The notes: generated by a model from the sequence alone, not told the origin. 64,000 nt of DNA from Lepiota brunneoincarnata (GCA_023014365.1 JAEBUN010000005.1:1984001-2048000), one strand, 5' to 3'; counted from the first letter of the stretch, positions 1-12,413 are shown. Translations and numbers: made by a program.

Positions 1-848
1 CTCATTGTAAAACAAGTATTACTTCTGAAGGAAGTCTGGAACCTACGACTGAAGGGGAATGAATAAGCTCAGAATGCGAAAGATGCTAGAGTAGTTACAA
101 TTCAAGTCGCTACCACTCTTCGTCACCCTTGATCGGGTTTGCCTGGTTCCAATAACAACATTCCTATCCGGATCGACGTCCATTGTTGAAGAGAGAATGG
201 TTTGTAGAGAAGAGCGCGGAGGTTTGGTCGGAACAGTGAAAATCGTGAGCCTTGAGGCGGGCTTATATTGTCGTGACGTGTCACGGCTTTATGACTCAAT
301 GAAGGCGGCAGTGCGCTGACTGGACGGTTTGAGTCATTCAAGTGCCGAGTGCTGGAGGGTTGTCCCGGTTGCAAATAGTAATCTCACAAGGCATGACAGC
401 CGACAGGCTCCAGACCACGGCTAGTATGTACTGCACTTAGCAGGGATTATGACGGACGGGCACGTGGTGACCATAGTAACGGGCCGGTCCCTTGTTGACA
501 AGAACAATGATGGCTGCGACCCAGCCTCTTTGTCACTCCCATCAGTTTCGTCCCCTCCGGCACCTACCCACCATCCCGACCGTTGGTGCGTTCTATCACT
601 CTTTCTTTCGTTCTTCCACTTACCTTTTTTTCCCTTCTCTATCTTCGTAGCTTGCTCGCGCCAGCGCAAGCCGCTGAGCGTCCTTTCCTTTGCTTTCTCG
701 GTTTCTCTGCCTGTCGCTTGCTGGTTGTCCCAGGTCTTACAGCCACCTCTGTATCGCTATCGTCGCAACTTTTCTCTGGGAGAAAGAAGCCCCCCCTCCT
801 CCTCACCAATCCGACTTCAAACCAACCCCCTCTCAAATCTCTTCAAAG
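1..848. other. 5' flank with no recognisable gene
   Basis: I see no recognisable protein or RNA gene here. Short open frames exist on both strands but have no domain or compositional signature. The segment from about 580 to 845 is strongly pyrimidine-rich on the + strand, as is common in fungal promoters and 5' leaders. It directly precedes the tetraspanin start codon. Confidence 0.5.
461..466. promoter_or_regulatory. CACGTG (E-box) core upstream of tetraspanin gene
   Basis: A palindromic CACGTG hexamer lies about 385 bp upstream of the tetraspanin ATG. This is the core recognised by fungal bHLH factors such as Cbf1. The same hexamer recurs in five other non-coding segments of this window. 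The regulatory role is inferred. Confidence 0.35.
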
Positions 849-1724
849 ATGGTTTCCAGAACATTAATGGGAGTCTGGGCCGTTTTGGACTTCCTGTTGC
901 TTGCAGCAGGCGCAGTCGCGCTTGCGCTTTCCCTTGTATGGCGGAGGAAGGACTTGTTGATGAACATGGTTCTCTCTAATGCTGACCTCACTGGTACGTC
1001 TTTTGCAACTATTGGAACCTCTGACACCTCATCTTACTCCAACCAGCCGGTACCATTTTAGGTATTGCACTCATCATTACCTTTGCTGTATCTATCGCCG
1101 GCGTGGTCCAACGCAACCATGTCACTATCGGCTTGGTCATTACCAACTATGTGCTCTTAATTGACAGTATCGGTATCATCATCATTGGCACCTTTGTTTG
1201 GTTCTTCACCCTCCAGGAGAGAGCCAACTTTCATGCATTGTGGTTCGCAGCTACGCCCGATACACGTAAAGCCCTCCAAGATACGGTACTGTCCCATCTA
1301 TTAAAAAAGTCTACTACGTCCCCTGACCAACTTTTGGATAGCTCAAGTGCTGCGGCTACTTTAATGGCACGGACTTGGCAGAAATTAGCGTCTTCTGCCC
1401 CAGCCAGGACTTTATCAACATTACTTCCAACTTTTGTGTTCAACCGATCACTAGCTTCGCTGATATGACTCTCAACAACATCTTCACGTAAGTACCCACG
1501 CTTCATCCAAGCGACCGCTCAAGTGACCTTGGTGACCAGAACCATCTATGGTTACATGGCAATTGTACTCTGTCTCCTGCTCGCTACCTTGTGCGTGATC
1601 AAGAAGGTTGGGCTTACTACTTCCGAGCTTGTCTGCGGTGATTTATTTGCCATCATTGCAGAGACACGAGGACGAACGGTTCAAGAAGATCGATGCGAAA
1701 CGGGGAGGGAAGGGCTTCGTATGA
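849..1724 (+). CDS. tetraspanin
   Basis: Small four-pass membrane protein of the tetraspanin family, which organises plasma-membrane microdomains. The first exon starts at ATG 849 and encodes TM1. After an intron at about 995-1050 come TM2 and TM3. The large extracellular loop holds the diagnostic Cys-Cys-Gly motif (CCGYFNGTD, near 1350-1375) and further cysteines. An intron at 1488-1539 is followed by TM4 (IYGYMAIVLCLLLATLCVIKK). A last intron at 1607-1661 leads to a short, highly charged cytoplasmic tail (RHEDERFKKIDAKRGG) and a TGA at 1722. Length, topology and the CCG motif fit fungal Pls1/Tsp2-type tetraspanins; I cannot tell which subfamily. Confidence 0.85.
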
Positions 1725-1990
1725 TTCATCTAACGTAGCGCATTACCCAGCAGCTCCGAGGGTCACTCTTTTAAACATTCATGCAAGACATGACCTTTTT
1801 CAATGAGAGTTCCGACAGTCGTCAACGCATGTATTGCTACATTCCCTCTGCGTCCATTGTATATAGATTTCCTATTGTGCAATACTGTGTTCACACTCAA
1901 AGGAGAAAAAGTCATTGAATATGTATCCCGCATGTCGCACGAGCCCCCATGGGTACAATTATCTATCTTTGGAACCTTTCACCCCAACCC

Positions 1991-3013
1991 ATGTCCAGGA
2001 CCAGGAAACGTAAACATCCTATCTCTAAAACCGACTTGGGGAACGTTACATCAACGAAACCGCAAGCCAGCCGAGCCGTCATTCGCAGGTTTCACGTTCT
2101 ACTAAAAGCACAAGCACAGCTGAGGAACAAGCATGCCCTCAATACCGCTCAAGCAGAGGAACTTGCCAAGATAAACAACGAGATAGCGGAGTTAGGTGGG
2201 TTGGAGGGGTACCAACGAATGTCTGCGATTGGCCAAGGGAATGACCGAGGCGGAGGGGGTGAGAAGGTATTAATCGAATGGCTGAGGGAGGAAAAGGTCC
2301 ACGAGGGAAGGAAAGAGAAATTACGGTGCGTTCAGCCATCTATATTGGCAAGCATCTTTATCCCTGATGCTCTCCGGGCTCTAGATTGTTAGAAGTAGGG
2401 GCATTGAAGCCGGACAACTACCAAACATGTGTCTCTTGGATACAAAACACGCCCATTGACTTGCGTCCACGGCATCCCCTTATCAAGGAACAGGACTTTC
2501 TACTATTAAGCCCGGTGGAAAATAGGAAGAAATGGAACACCATTAGTTTGAGCCTGGTGATTAACTTCGTGCCAGACACAAAGGATCGAGGTGAGCGAAC
2601 CAATATCAATCGACCAACCAAAAGTAGTTTCTCATCCGACGATGGGAAGGGTGTATGCTACATCTAGCCCAGACATTACTAACAGATGGAGGATATCTAT
2701 TCCTTGCGGTGAGTTCTGCCAATTTTTTCCTTCATTCGACGCTGGCTCCTGACTTGCGTGGTAGTTGCCGTTGCCATGCGTAGCCAATTCGCGATACATG
2801 ACATTCGAACATCTCACAAGTCTCATGAACACCCTCGGATTCGCGGAGCTCAAATGTCGATGGCGAGCAGGGGGAAAGATGGTGTACTGGCTGTATCAGA
2901 AACGGCATGAACCTGAGGTGGTGAATTTCGGGAAGTTTACGAAAAAGGTCGTCCTTCGGCACGGAAATAGGAATAATTTCGCAATTCTGCTAAAGGACTC
3001 CAGTACAACATGA
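1991..3013 (+). CDS. BMT2: 25S rRNA adenine-N1 methyltransferase Bmt2
   Basis: Nucleolar SAM-dependent enzyme that makes one of the m1A marks on large-subunit rRNA. The chosen start (1991) gives a basic N-terminus, MSRTRKRKHPISKTD, typical of a nucleolar protein. The SAM-binding segment LLEVGALKPDNY follows the first intron (2326-2384). It continues with the family blocks IDLRPRHPLIKEQDF and SLVINFVPDTKDRG, then LTDGGYLFLALPLPCV and a C-terminal region ending at TGA 3011. Further introns are at 2591-2649 and 2709-2764. All joins restore one continuous frame of about 280 residues, close to the family length. Confidence 0.88.
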
Positions 3014-3253
3014 TCCCATTCCCTAGTTCATGGCTCGGCGCTCAGCGCCACCAATGCGGAAGAGCCCTCATCCACTCTAGTATTTCCTGCCATAGTCCGA
3101 GGGTGTTGCAGCTCCCAAAAATCCTCTGCAGCACCCACCCTATTGTGCTAGATGAAATCCTGATCACATGGATCAAGGCTATTCCCGTAGCACGTAGGTT
3201 CGTCCTTATATCGCCGCATATCCGGGGTTGGACGTTCCATCCACTCCCACTGA

Positions 3254-5973
3254 ATGGCAAGACTCCCGATATTACACTTTAACGATGTGTATCGTGTATC
3301 ACCGCAGAAGGTCGGACGATCAGGTGAGACTATCGATGTTACACAATTCGCAGCCCTTGTGGATGAACTGAGGGAGGGCTGGGCTGAGCGACCACAGCAC
3401 GGAGAGAAGGATGGACTCGTGCTGTTCTCTGGGGATTTATTTTCCCCCTCAGTTGAGAGCTCTGTGACTCGAGGAAGTCATATGGTATAATATACCACTT
3501 TCTCCTGGCTATCACGTTCCTTGATTGTGAGGCTCGTCAAATAGGTACCCGTGATGAATAAGATCGGAGTAGATGTTGCGCTCACAGGTCCGTCATTGTC
3601 TCCTCATTGGTCCTTGTCCAGTCTTGATGCCTCCTTGAACCTTCGCAGGAAACCATGACTTTGACTTTGGTGCGTTATCGAGACAGATCTAGTTCCGGGA
3701 CAATTGGGGCTCAAGTCAGTGACAGGATATCCGCACTTGACAAAACTCGTGCAAGACTCTACATTCGTTTGTGGTTTTATTATTATTATTACCAAGCCAC
3801 CTGTTTGCAGACTGGTATCATCTAGCCATGGATGTTGAGCAACATCATCGACACCACCACGTCCAAGGTTCCTGAGCACCTCCACCCATTCCAGGTCCTG
3901 GAGCGGTGCGGAGTGCGTGTCGGGTTAATTGGTGTTGTCGAGGAGTAAGTGTATCCGAAGAATTGAGGCGCTAGAGACCAACATGACACAATGGTGCGAT
4001 AAAGGGACTGGACTGCCACAATTTCATCTTGGCCCCCAGAGTTCAAGTACAGGGGAATGGCAGAAGTTGCGATTGAATTATCCAAGCTTTTGCGGGACCC
4101 GGACGGTGAATATCGCTGCGACATTGTTATCGCTCTCACCCATTCACGGTATGCATCGCGAAAAACCAATTGGATTACACGACTCGTACTCACACTGCTC
4201 TCAGATTGCCCAACGTAATTTTTCTCTCAAGTATAATTCCCGACAGCAGGCTCATCCGCTTTGTGGACAGGATATTAGACTAGCTAAAGAAATACTCGCA
4301 TCATCCCCGTCCGCCCAAAAAGACCAGCCAATTGCCAATGAGCATGGGGTTGACATCATCCTCGGCGGTCACGATCATTCCTACTTTGTCAGTAAAGGTG
4401 TCGACGAGTGGGAAGGCTATGATAAATCCCAGGATGTCCTCGGGGCCCAGGAGGACAAGGGGGATACTCTCGTGATTAAGAGCGGATGTGACTTTAGGGA
4501 GCTGAGCGAAGTTGTCCTAGAGCTCGAGGATACCCCAGAAGGCAGCATTCGACGGAAGGTGATCAAGAAGATTACTGGTAGGTCGGCGACTTCCGGTTTC
4601 TCAAAAGACCTTGCCGATGAGCCTTCCAACTTGCAGGGAAGTATCATGCCATCCGTCCTGGAATGAGGTCATCGCCTATCTTGACCGAGATATTGAGAAG
4701 TGTGCTGTCCTCCGTGACCTCGGCGACGAAAGCGCCAGTATGCGGGACGACGACTACACTTGACTTACGGTCGCGGTATATACGTGTGGACGAGGTAAGT
4801 TGAGACACGCATTCTTAAGGAATCTCTGGAACCTGAGGCGGTTTTCGAACAGTCTGGTTCTGCAAATTGGTTCGCAGACGTCATTAGGCATGCGTACGAC
4901 GACGCACTCTGCTTAAAGGGATGTGGAGGATCGGATGGGGTGATCATATGTGCGGGCACACTCCGCGGGGACTCCACATACGGTCCAGGTGCGAAAGCTG
5001 GACAGCTTGGCGCACACTGTATTTACTCACTGCAGGTATTGTCACCCTGGGGGATATCCTGGAGATTTTGCCGTTTGACGACCCTGTGGTTGTATTGGAA
5101 CTCAATGGCGGGAGCAATTTGGGACGCCTTGGAAGCTGCCCTTGAGGTGTGGCCGGCACACGAAGGGTAATGCTTATACTACTCCTGATCCTTCGGTTGG
5201 CCCAAGTTGCTGATAGGGCTCATAGACGGTTTCCTGTGGTATCAGGGCTCAGGGTTACTTGGGATTCTCGTCTTCCTCCTGGAAAACGAGTCCTTGCTGT
5301 CTCGCTGCTGAAGAGACTGCAGAATTATGGGGACGATGGCTCACCAGAGAGGACCGTGGAGGAAGAGCCGATACTTAGGGATAGGGATGGAGATGGTAAG
5401 AAGTACAAAATTGTAACGAGGGAGTACATGGCCGAAGGTCACGATGGGTATATGGCTTTGAAGCGGGGGACGTATCTCATCGACCATGAGAGCGGGAGTA
5501 TCATGAGTATCATTGTCAGAAAATATTTACTTGGTGAGCGACTTGTTCCCAGATGTCTGAAGACCGCTGATATAAGGGCGTCTCATCTGTTAGGATGTCA
5601 ATTCGTTAACAAGTTGCTGCGGGTGGGCGAGGAGGGAAGATATAATCTCTCAAATACTGCGCGTGCCGCGGCTAGGGGTGCACTCAAGGAACGCAACAAG
5701 CGAGATCGGTCTGGAGGCGAAGGGGCTGCCAATAGGTGGAAACATGCGATCAACCTTGTGATTCATCGCTCAAGGTCGCATGCTCATTACCAAAATCACT
5801 TGAATGTATCGACGACAGAGCATATGAGCCCGGTCGATGCATTTGATGGATCAGCTGCCAGGAAAGGTCAGGAAATTAGCTTTAAGAACACTGAAGGCGA
5901 CCAGGACTTGTTGGTCATTAGTCCTGAAGTGGACGGAAGGTTAAAGGACGTTGGGAGGGATACTGGAATGTAA
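3254..5973 (+). CDS. 5'-nucleotidase/UshA-type metallophosphoesterase
   Basis: Two-domain protein: an N-terminal calcineurin-like phosphoesterase and a C-terminal 5'-nucleotidase domain. Metal-site motifs are visible in order: HFNDVY near the N-terminus, FSGDLFSPS, GNHDFDFG (split by introns near 3590-3680), IALTHSR, and GGHDHSYF around 4363. The C-terminal domain contains SGSANWFADVIRHAYDDAL and GVIICAGTLRGDSTYGPG, then the block PFDDPVVVLELNG. A long variable tail ends at TAA 5971. The classical DxH of motif I is DVY here, so one metal ligand differs from bacterial UshA. No signal peptide is evident, so a cytosolic nucleotidase or related phosphohydrolase is likely. Around ten short introns are needed, and each restores the expected frame. 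Confidence 0.82.
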
Positions 5974-6055
5974 TATCGCGAATTACTCGAGAATAGAAAC
6001 ATTGTGGAATTGTTATGTGAATGCAATCACTTGGGTATTGGGTGTGAGATCCGAT

Positions 6056-6713
6056 TCACTTGTCTCCCTTCTCTTCCAAAATCACAACCACCTTTTCTGG
6101 TGGATCCCCAGTCAGCGTCCGTGTGTGATGTGCCAGAGTACCTAGTGCACTCCCAATTCCAGCACCACCAAATATGACTGATTCCGGAGAATTGGTTGAG
6201 TACTCCAGAGACTGAATTTAGCATGAGGCGTACGGTTTACGGGGTTCGCCCGTTTCCAGAATATTGCTGGTGTGAGAAGAGCCATTAGGACGGCACCGAT
6301 GGTGGAGTGGTCTTGTGACCGTATCCTGCTCGTCTGGAGGGAGGGGGGTAGGTCAGAAGAATACGGGAACTCGCCAGGGTATTTTATTTACATCATAGGA
6401 AACTTCGATTCGGCGTTGTCGTACAAAGTCCTCGTTTGAATATCGGTATCGCGCATACGCGGTGCCGCCTCCGACGGCAACTCCTAAACATTGACTAAGT
6501 AAATGACTCGTGACTATGAATGCTTTATTGACCCGTCAGGCCTCCTACCCAGGTTGCTCTAAGGAGGCTGTTCAGAGACCATGCCCCACGGCCTCGCCTA
6601 GAAACGACAAGGGCTGTATACAGTGGGGGAATGAGGATTGAGAATGTTTGATAACCTGTGTTCATCGACTGGCGCACAAGGTAGTTTGTATCCACATCAT
6701 GGGTAGCAGACAT
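6056..6713 (-). CDS. small multi-pass membrane protein of unknown function
   Basis: Spliced gene of 164 codons read from exons 6713-6533, 6483-6392, 6333-6234 and 6177-6056, with introns of 49, 58 and 56 nt and a consistent frame. Hydrophobic stretches occur at about residues 20-38 (FSILIPPLYTALVV), 52-70 (LLRATWVGGLTGGVAVGGGTAY), around 100-115 (IGAVLMALLTPAIFW) and near 125-140 (LIFGGAGIGSALGTLAHH). The glycine-rich helices resemble small mitochondrial or ER membrane proteins, but I do not recognise a family. It ends convergently with the 5'-nucleotidase gene, 82 bp away. The exon structure is well supported; the function is not known. Confidence 0.65.
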
Positions 6714-6894
6714 GATCAAGTTAACTTGTCTACCACGCTGGGCGCTATGAAGTAGGCAAGTATGACGCTGTAGGGGTCAGTGCGTCAGATTACATAAGCT
6801 GCATTATTTGCCCTCTGCCTCACCTTGACTAGCTTGACTACTTGTGTGTGCCGACCCGCCTCTGTTCATCTGCAAGTTTTTCCTTGCGGCCGCT

Positions 6895-9743
6895 ATGACT
6901 ACGACAATCATGGAGCCCTACGATGCGCAGATGATTGACTACCAAAATGACCACGATATACAGATGCAAGCCTCGTCATCCGATCCCTGGTTTCAGGACG
7001 AAGCCACGATGGAAGATGACGGAAATTTAGCCTACCAGCCAAAGGGAGCGACAGCGGACGCAATGCCTAGCATCGAAGTTGAAATGGAGGCTTATATCGA
7101 AGATCAACATATCGAGTACGATATGACCGATGACCACCACGGCCACAATCCGACTCCTGGCGAGCCATTGGATGTTGACTTGCTAGATGCGTCTAGGGTA
7201 CAGTCACCCTTTGCCACGGCGCCGTCTTTGCCTTCGGTGCCGTCTGCCGAATTTTCACAACCTCAGCTTACAACACACCCAACCGGTGCACCTTCGACTT
7301 CGGATCTTTCTCTGTCCGTACCCCCCCTTCTATCACTAGAAAATGCCATTGGTTCCACTACATTTGTGGGGTCAATATCCAAGGTTCCTGTGACAGATTC
7401 CAGCGTCGACGCTCCGTCGACCGAGACTGAGCAAATGCTGGCGCCTTCACCATCGCACGCAGGTGATGCTGTTGAACATGCAGCGGAAACTACTATCCCC
7501 CCTGCAGACGAGGAAACTCCTTCAGAACATCATCACTCAGCTCGCCATAGCTCTGTCGCTTCGCAATCTACCGCTCAGGCTCAGCCTGTGCCCGACGGCG
7601 GTGGCATTCCAAACTCCAACATTTTCGTGAACGACATGAACCGGGGTGGTTCGCATCCCCTTGATGCAGTCCAGGATCCGATTCCTTCTGGACCTAGTAC
7701 CAATATCGAGGAGATTGCTTCTCGAGATGATGTTTCCGAGACTCAAAAGGGCGCGGAAGGGCTCGAGGAGCATGTTTCTAGTGCTGCTGAGCAAAATTCT
7801 CACGAAGACGCGACGGACGCGACTTTTGATGCTCGGAACCCAGTCACTCGATCTGCGAGTACTGGACATCGATCCACGGAGTTCGTTGAACAGACCGTAA
7901 CTCATGAAGAGACACAAAACGCAGAACAAGAGAATTACGAGCACATCGAACCATCGAATGAGGTCTCTGAGGAGGTTTACCTCGACGCACCCCCACCTAT
8001 CTTGCTTGCCATTTTTTCGATTGATCATCCAGAACTTTTCCTTTTCAACCCTGCTGGGCCACTACCTAATGAAGATGGTAGCCAGGAACGTCATGTCTTG
8101 TTGCAGCAAGCACCTACCTTGTATTATGAGCCAGTGGCTCATGTATTTGATGCTCTTCGGCAGGACGAGTATGTTAGTACTGTTCTCGAGGTTAATGGCA
8201 ACGAATTGGCATTCGATGCCTACGAGCTTGAGCTTGCAATATCAGAAGTATGTTCGTCCTACTCTTTGCATAGCAGACACTAACCTGCCTTCGACTTAGG
8301 ACAACGTTTATGCACGAGAAATTAGTTTGCATGACATTTATATTTTACATACTTCTGCCAACTTAGCTGGCCCTCTCCGTCTTCGGTTGCACATCATTGG
8401 ACCGCGCTTTATTGTTAGGTATCATATGCTGCAGGAGGGCCTTGTGCACCTTCATGGAGACGAATCCCAAGATTCGGATACCCAGGAGGAAATTGGTGAG
8501 TTGTGCCATACCCCTGGATTATGTTTCTACATATGACTGTGTCTTTAGGCGAAGACCAGCAAGTTCGAGTTGACCATTTACAGGACGAGGACGTCGGAAC
8601 TGATGGTGCTGTGGCGGTCGACCCTGTGCGCTCCGAGGCAGTGGACCACTCCGAAAGCCATTCCGATGAAGAGCACGAAGACGTGGAGGAGTATCACTAC
8701 CCTGTGCGCGATGAAGCTGAGGAGACAACTGTGCATGCTGGTGAAATCGATCTGTCTGCTCTTCCTCCTTTCGTAGATTCTCCCGGAGAAAATGAAGATT
8801 ATGAACAGACGGAAGAGGCCGAGGAATCATTACCTGCAGCTACCGTTATACCTGACAGAGCTGCTACCGACGGTCGCTTCTGCTGCACAAGCGGTGCAAC
8901 TGGAACCAGATGGTCAAGCGGAACCGGATGCTGCTGACTCGGCGGCGCTGGAAACAGCCAAGGACAATGCCGAGCCGACAGAGGAAATAGCTCTCGAACC
9001 ATACATCGATTATGACGAGGGCACTGATGCAACCGCTACAGCAGGAACAATAAACGAGCGTCCTGAACCTCAAGAAGGTTTCGACGAAGTTGCGGCAAGC
9101 GAGGGTATGTACCCGTTAATAGCCTTGCCCTCTTAGCGTGCTTACACCGTTTTCTAGATTCACAGCAACCCCATCCTTCCGATCGCACAGAGAAAACCTT
9201 GCAACCTGAACACGGCGACCATACTAACGAAGAACGTAAGTTGGGCGTTTGTTGCGTGTGAGACGTACATTAACTTACTGAATTCATAGTTCCGCCCACA
9301 GCAGCACTTGCGGATATAAATGATGATGGAGAAACACAAGAAATATTGGATGAACACGAACAACAATATGTCAACATTCAAGCCGATGCAACTGGTGAGG
9401 GCTCTTGGATCGGACACACTCTCCATAAAACTCACCTTCATATAGCGAACGAAGAACTGAAAGAACCCGAAGATGAGACATGGGATGACGAGTTAGACGG
9501 AGAAGGTGATCCGGACACAACATGGGAAGCTGAGCAAGACAACGGGGATGAGTCGCTCTCAAACGAGAGTTCCGTGACGTTATCCAGCAAGGCCTCTAAG
9601 CGCAGTTTCGATGAGTTTGGGTTTGAGAATTCTGATGATGAAGACTTAGCTTCCAATTCTCCGGGTTCGTTCAATCAAATCCCTCTCTCCTTCATGCAGA
9701 TCCTGACGGTGGCATAGGCCCCAAACGTGCTCGCGTGGAGTGA
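6895..9743 (+). CDS. large acidic, mostly disordered protein with a central conserved-looking domain
   Basis: The start at 6895 (MTTTIMEPYDAQMIDY) is preferred over an in-frame ATG at 6844. The N-terminal 350 residues and the C-terminal third are Ser/Glu/Asp/Pro-rich low complexity. Between them lies an ordered-looking segment (about 7985-8500) that starts with DAPPPILLAIF, continues through LYYEPVAHVFDALRQDEYV and, after an intron at 8248-8300, runs into REISLHDIYILHTS. The C-terminus ends with a basic nuclear-type patch (GPKRARVE) before TGA 9741. The reading frame shifts near 8840-8870 without an obvious intron, so a one-base indel or a mis-modelled intron lies there. I do not recognise the family. 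A nuclear acidic protein is an inference from composition. Confidence 0.6.
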
Positions 9744-10182
9744 TTGCTAGGATCAGTGTGGCCTACCACCCACTCCGCCCCTCCATTTCTTTACCATAAG
9801 ACTCGGCGCCTGACGCTATTCAGCACCACCAAACGAGCACATGCAAGATGATTATAGGCTAAGTTATTTCCTTCGTTCACCGGACAAGGTTGCAGTTGGT
9901 ATCCCGTTCTCCGTTTGTTCTACTGACTGGCATAGGTAAGCGATCTTCACAACACCCCTTTAGGACCGCGTTCGGGGAGGAGACTATCTTGTGGATCACC
10001 CGCGGTCCCGAGCCCTTGGAAATGGCACCTTAGTAGCATATTTATCCTTTCTACCTTACTCTTATGTATGGTCACCGCTATCTGCGTGTGAATCAATTTT
10101 TTTTTGGCGGAAGTTACCGCAAGGACGGTGATGGCGTCACTGGTTCGTTATTAAACATCCATATTAACGGTTATACCCTTCC
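9744..10182. other. intergenic region upstream of RPC82
   Basis: About 440 bp without a credible gene. Short frames near 10064-10182 have no coding signature. It presumably holds the 3' end of the acidic-protein gene and the RPC82 promoter. Confidence 0.5.
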
Positions 10183-12294
10183 ATGGCAGACTCCAACACA
10201 GCCCGATTGTGTGTTGAGATCATTCACGCACACCTCGGACCTTTAACCTCAGTACGAATTGTTCTCCTCCGACTTCAATACACACCATCTCACGACTTGT
10301 ATGTGTCTATAGCAAGTGGCATCTGTCCTCCTTACCCGTGGCCGGCTCCCTTTATCTCAAATAGTCCGATACAGTCAGCTGAAGCCTCGTACTGTGCGAG
10401 CGTCCATTCTGGTGCTCGTTCAACATAATCTCCTATGGCATGCGCGAAACGAAGACGAGACAGAGGTTTTTGAAATGAACGTGGATGAGTGTCTCATACG
10501 GCTGAGGTTTGGGAAAGTGGTTTCACTCGCTCAGCAGCTCTTTGGGAAAGCAGTGAGTTTTCTTTACCTTTTCCTTCTTCGAACCTTGGTTTTTACCTCT
10601 ATCGGCATAGGGTGCAGATATAGTACAGATCGTCCTTGACCATGGAAAACTTCGGTTCTCGAAGGTCCTGGGTCTTCTTGCTGCGCACGAGCAGAAAGGC
10701 ATGCGCCTCGGCTCCACGCACTTAGCTCAAGAACGCTGATATTGCTAAATAGCTATCGTGGTATACAGGCAGGCCATGCATAAACTGGTTATGGGCAATT
10801 ACCTAAAACCGTTGACGGTACTGTCCAACGTGTCTCCGAGAGATAAACGAATGAAGTATGAAGCGGAAGAGAGGGCAAAGATATCAGGATTCCCAACTGC
10901 GAAGGAGTTGAGGGAGGCCAAGCAAATCGCGGAAGCACGGCTAAAAAGGGAGGAGGAAGAAGCTGAGAAAGTTGGTTCGGTAGGTGCCGCACATACTCAC
11001 CGGCTGGTGGGTTGATCATGGAATAGAAAAGTAAAACGAATGAGCCACCAATGCATCGAGGCCGGAAGAGAAAGCTTCCAGAGGATGAGATTGTTGTTGA
11101 TGTGAGTTGTCGCTGCTTTCCTGCTCGGAGCTCTGTGCCCACGGGCTCTTTATCTACAGGAAACTGTATATTTCCGAGTCAACTTCGACAAGTTCAATGT
11201 CCACATTCGGAATAACGTGAGGAATTTGGAGTTGTCCCTTTCGTTCTTGCGATTAACAGCTTCTCAAGCTTTTTATTGATGCTGCAAGGGAGCGATACAA
11301 CGAGGGCGCAGCATCTGTTCTGCGAGCAGTTCTGAAAATTAGTGAAAATTCGCAGCGTAGTGTAGCTGAAATTCGTTCAGGTGAGTTTCTGATTGTTACT
11401 ATTCTAGTCGCTTGTTTGCAAATGGTTACCAGATGCGATTTCCGTGGCAAATGTCGTGTTGCAGCTGTCAGATGAAGGTAACATTGCACGCAGCCTCGTT
11501 ACGAGCATAAAAAATCCTTCCAATACGACTTGCATAAAGGAGTATCTTGGATTGCTATCTTGTGGCGATAACCCGACACCTACTGGCAAGGCAGCTTCAT
11601 TCGTTTCATACAGTTCGTCAAAGGTACAGGTAGAGTTTGATGTTGTTGGGCGACGGCTACGCAAGCACGTTTTGGAGTCCGTAGCAAGAGAAAAGCACGG
11701 GAACGAGGGCATGAGGATTTTGCGATTGCTACTAGACACAGGAAAGATGGACGAGAAGCAGGTATATTTTTCTGTCCATTCTGATAACGTATAGCCTGAT
11801 GAAGCCAGTAGATCTCAAAAATAGTGATGATGGCGGCGCGAGACGTTCGGACTCTGTTGACAGCTCTGGCTGCCGACTCACTCATTAGCACTCAAGAAGT
11901 GCCTAGGAGCGCTGACCGCAATCCTGCCCGCACATTTTACCTCTGGTGAGGCTCTTATTAGTGTTCTGTTGATTAGACCCCAAACAGGCTATTCTGCAGG
12001 TATGTCGATCAACACAAAGCGTTTTCGACGCTTCTGGGTCAAGTGTACAAGACGTTGTACAATATCAGCATGAGGCGGCGCACTGAACAAGATGTACCAG
12101 AGGTTAGGGCAGTGCTGGAAAAAAGGGAGCGGAGTGATGTGCGTCAAGATGAAAGCCTATTGACGCGGCTGGAGCGAGAAATATTAGCGGATTGGGAGGG
12201 AAAGTGCAAGAAGCTGACCGCTTTGGAGATGCGGGTAGAGGAAACATTGTTTATTCTAAAGGATCTTGGTGTACTTGGAATCGGGGATGAATAA
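10183..12294 (+). CDS. RPC82: RNA polymerase III subunit Rpc82 (RPC3)
   Basis: Subunit of the Pol III-specific heterotrimer (Rpc82/Rpc34/Rpc31) that helps initiation at tRNA and 5S genes. The start is ATG 10183 (MADSNTARLCVEIIHAHLGP). Exon 2 carries the first winged-helix region (VASVLLTRGRLPLSQIVRYS). It is followed by the characteristic block PRTVRASILVLVQHNLLWH, a lysine/glutamate-rich linker (KREEEEAEKVG) and a basic insert RGRKRKLPEDEIVVD. Later exons give further winged-helix segments (LRILRLLLDTGKMDEKQ; MMAARDVRTLLTALAADSLI). The C-terminal coiled coil ends LKDLGVLGIGDE at TAA 12292. At least seven short introns are present. Confidence 0.85.
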
Positions 12295-12413
12295 CACTGC
12301 TTATTTATTTATGACCTACTGGTTCAAGGAGAGCCTCGGTGTATGTCACCCTCCAATGTCACTGCCTCGGACGAGCGTTAAAAACTTTCCTGCGCACCTT
12401 TGTCGACCACCTC

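Noticed and set aside
449..979. 176-codon open frame upstream of the tetraspanin
   Set aside because: Pyrimidine-driven composition, no domain, and it overlaps the tetraspanin first exon in another frame.
3777..3794. TTA triplet run as a functional repeat
   Set aside because: It is a short simple repeat inside an intron of the nucleotidase gene, with no further structure.
6212..6240. 29-nt intron in the small membrane-protein gene
   Set aside because: Too short. Using the donor at 6233 and acceptor at 6178 gives a normal 56-nt intron and the same downstream frame.
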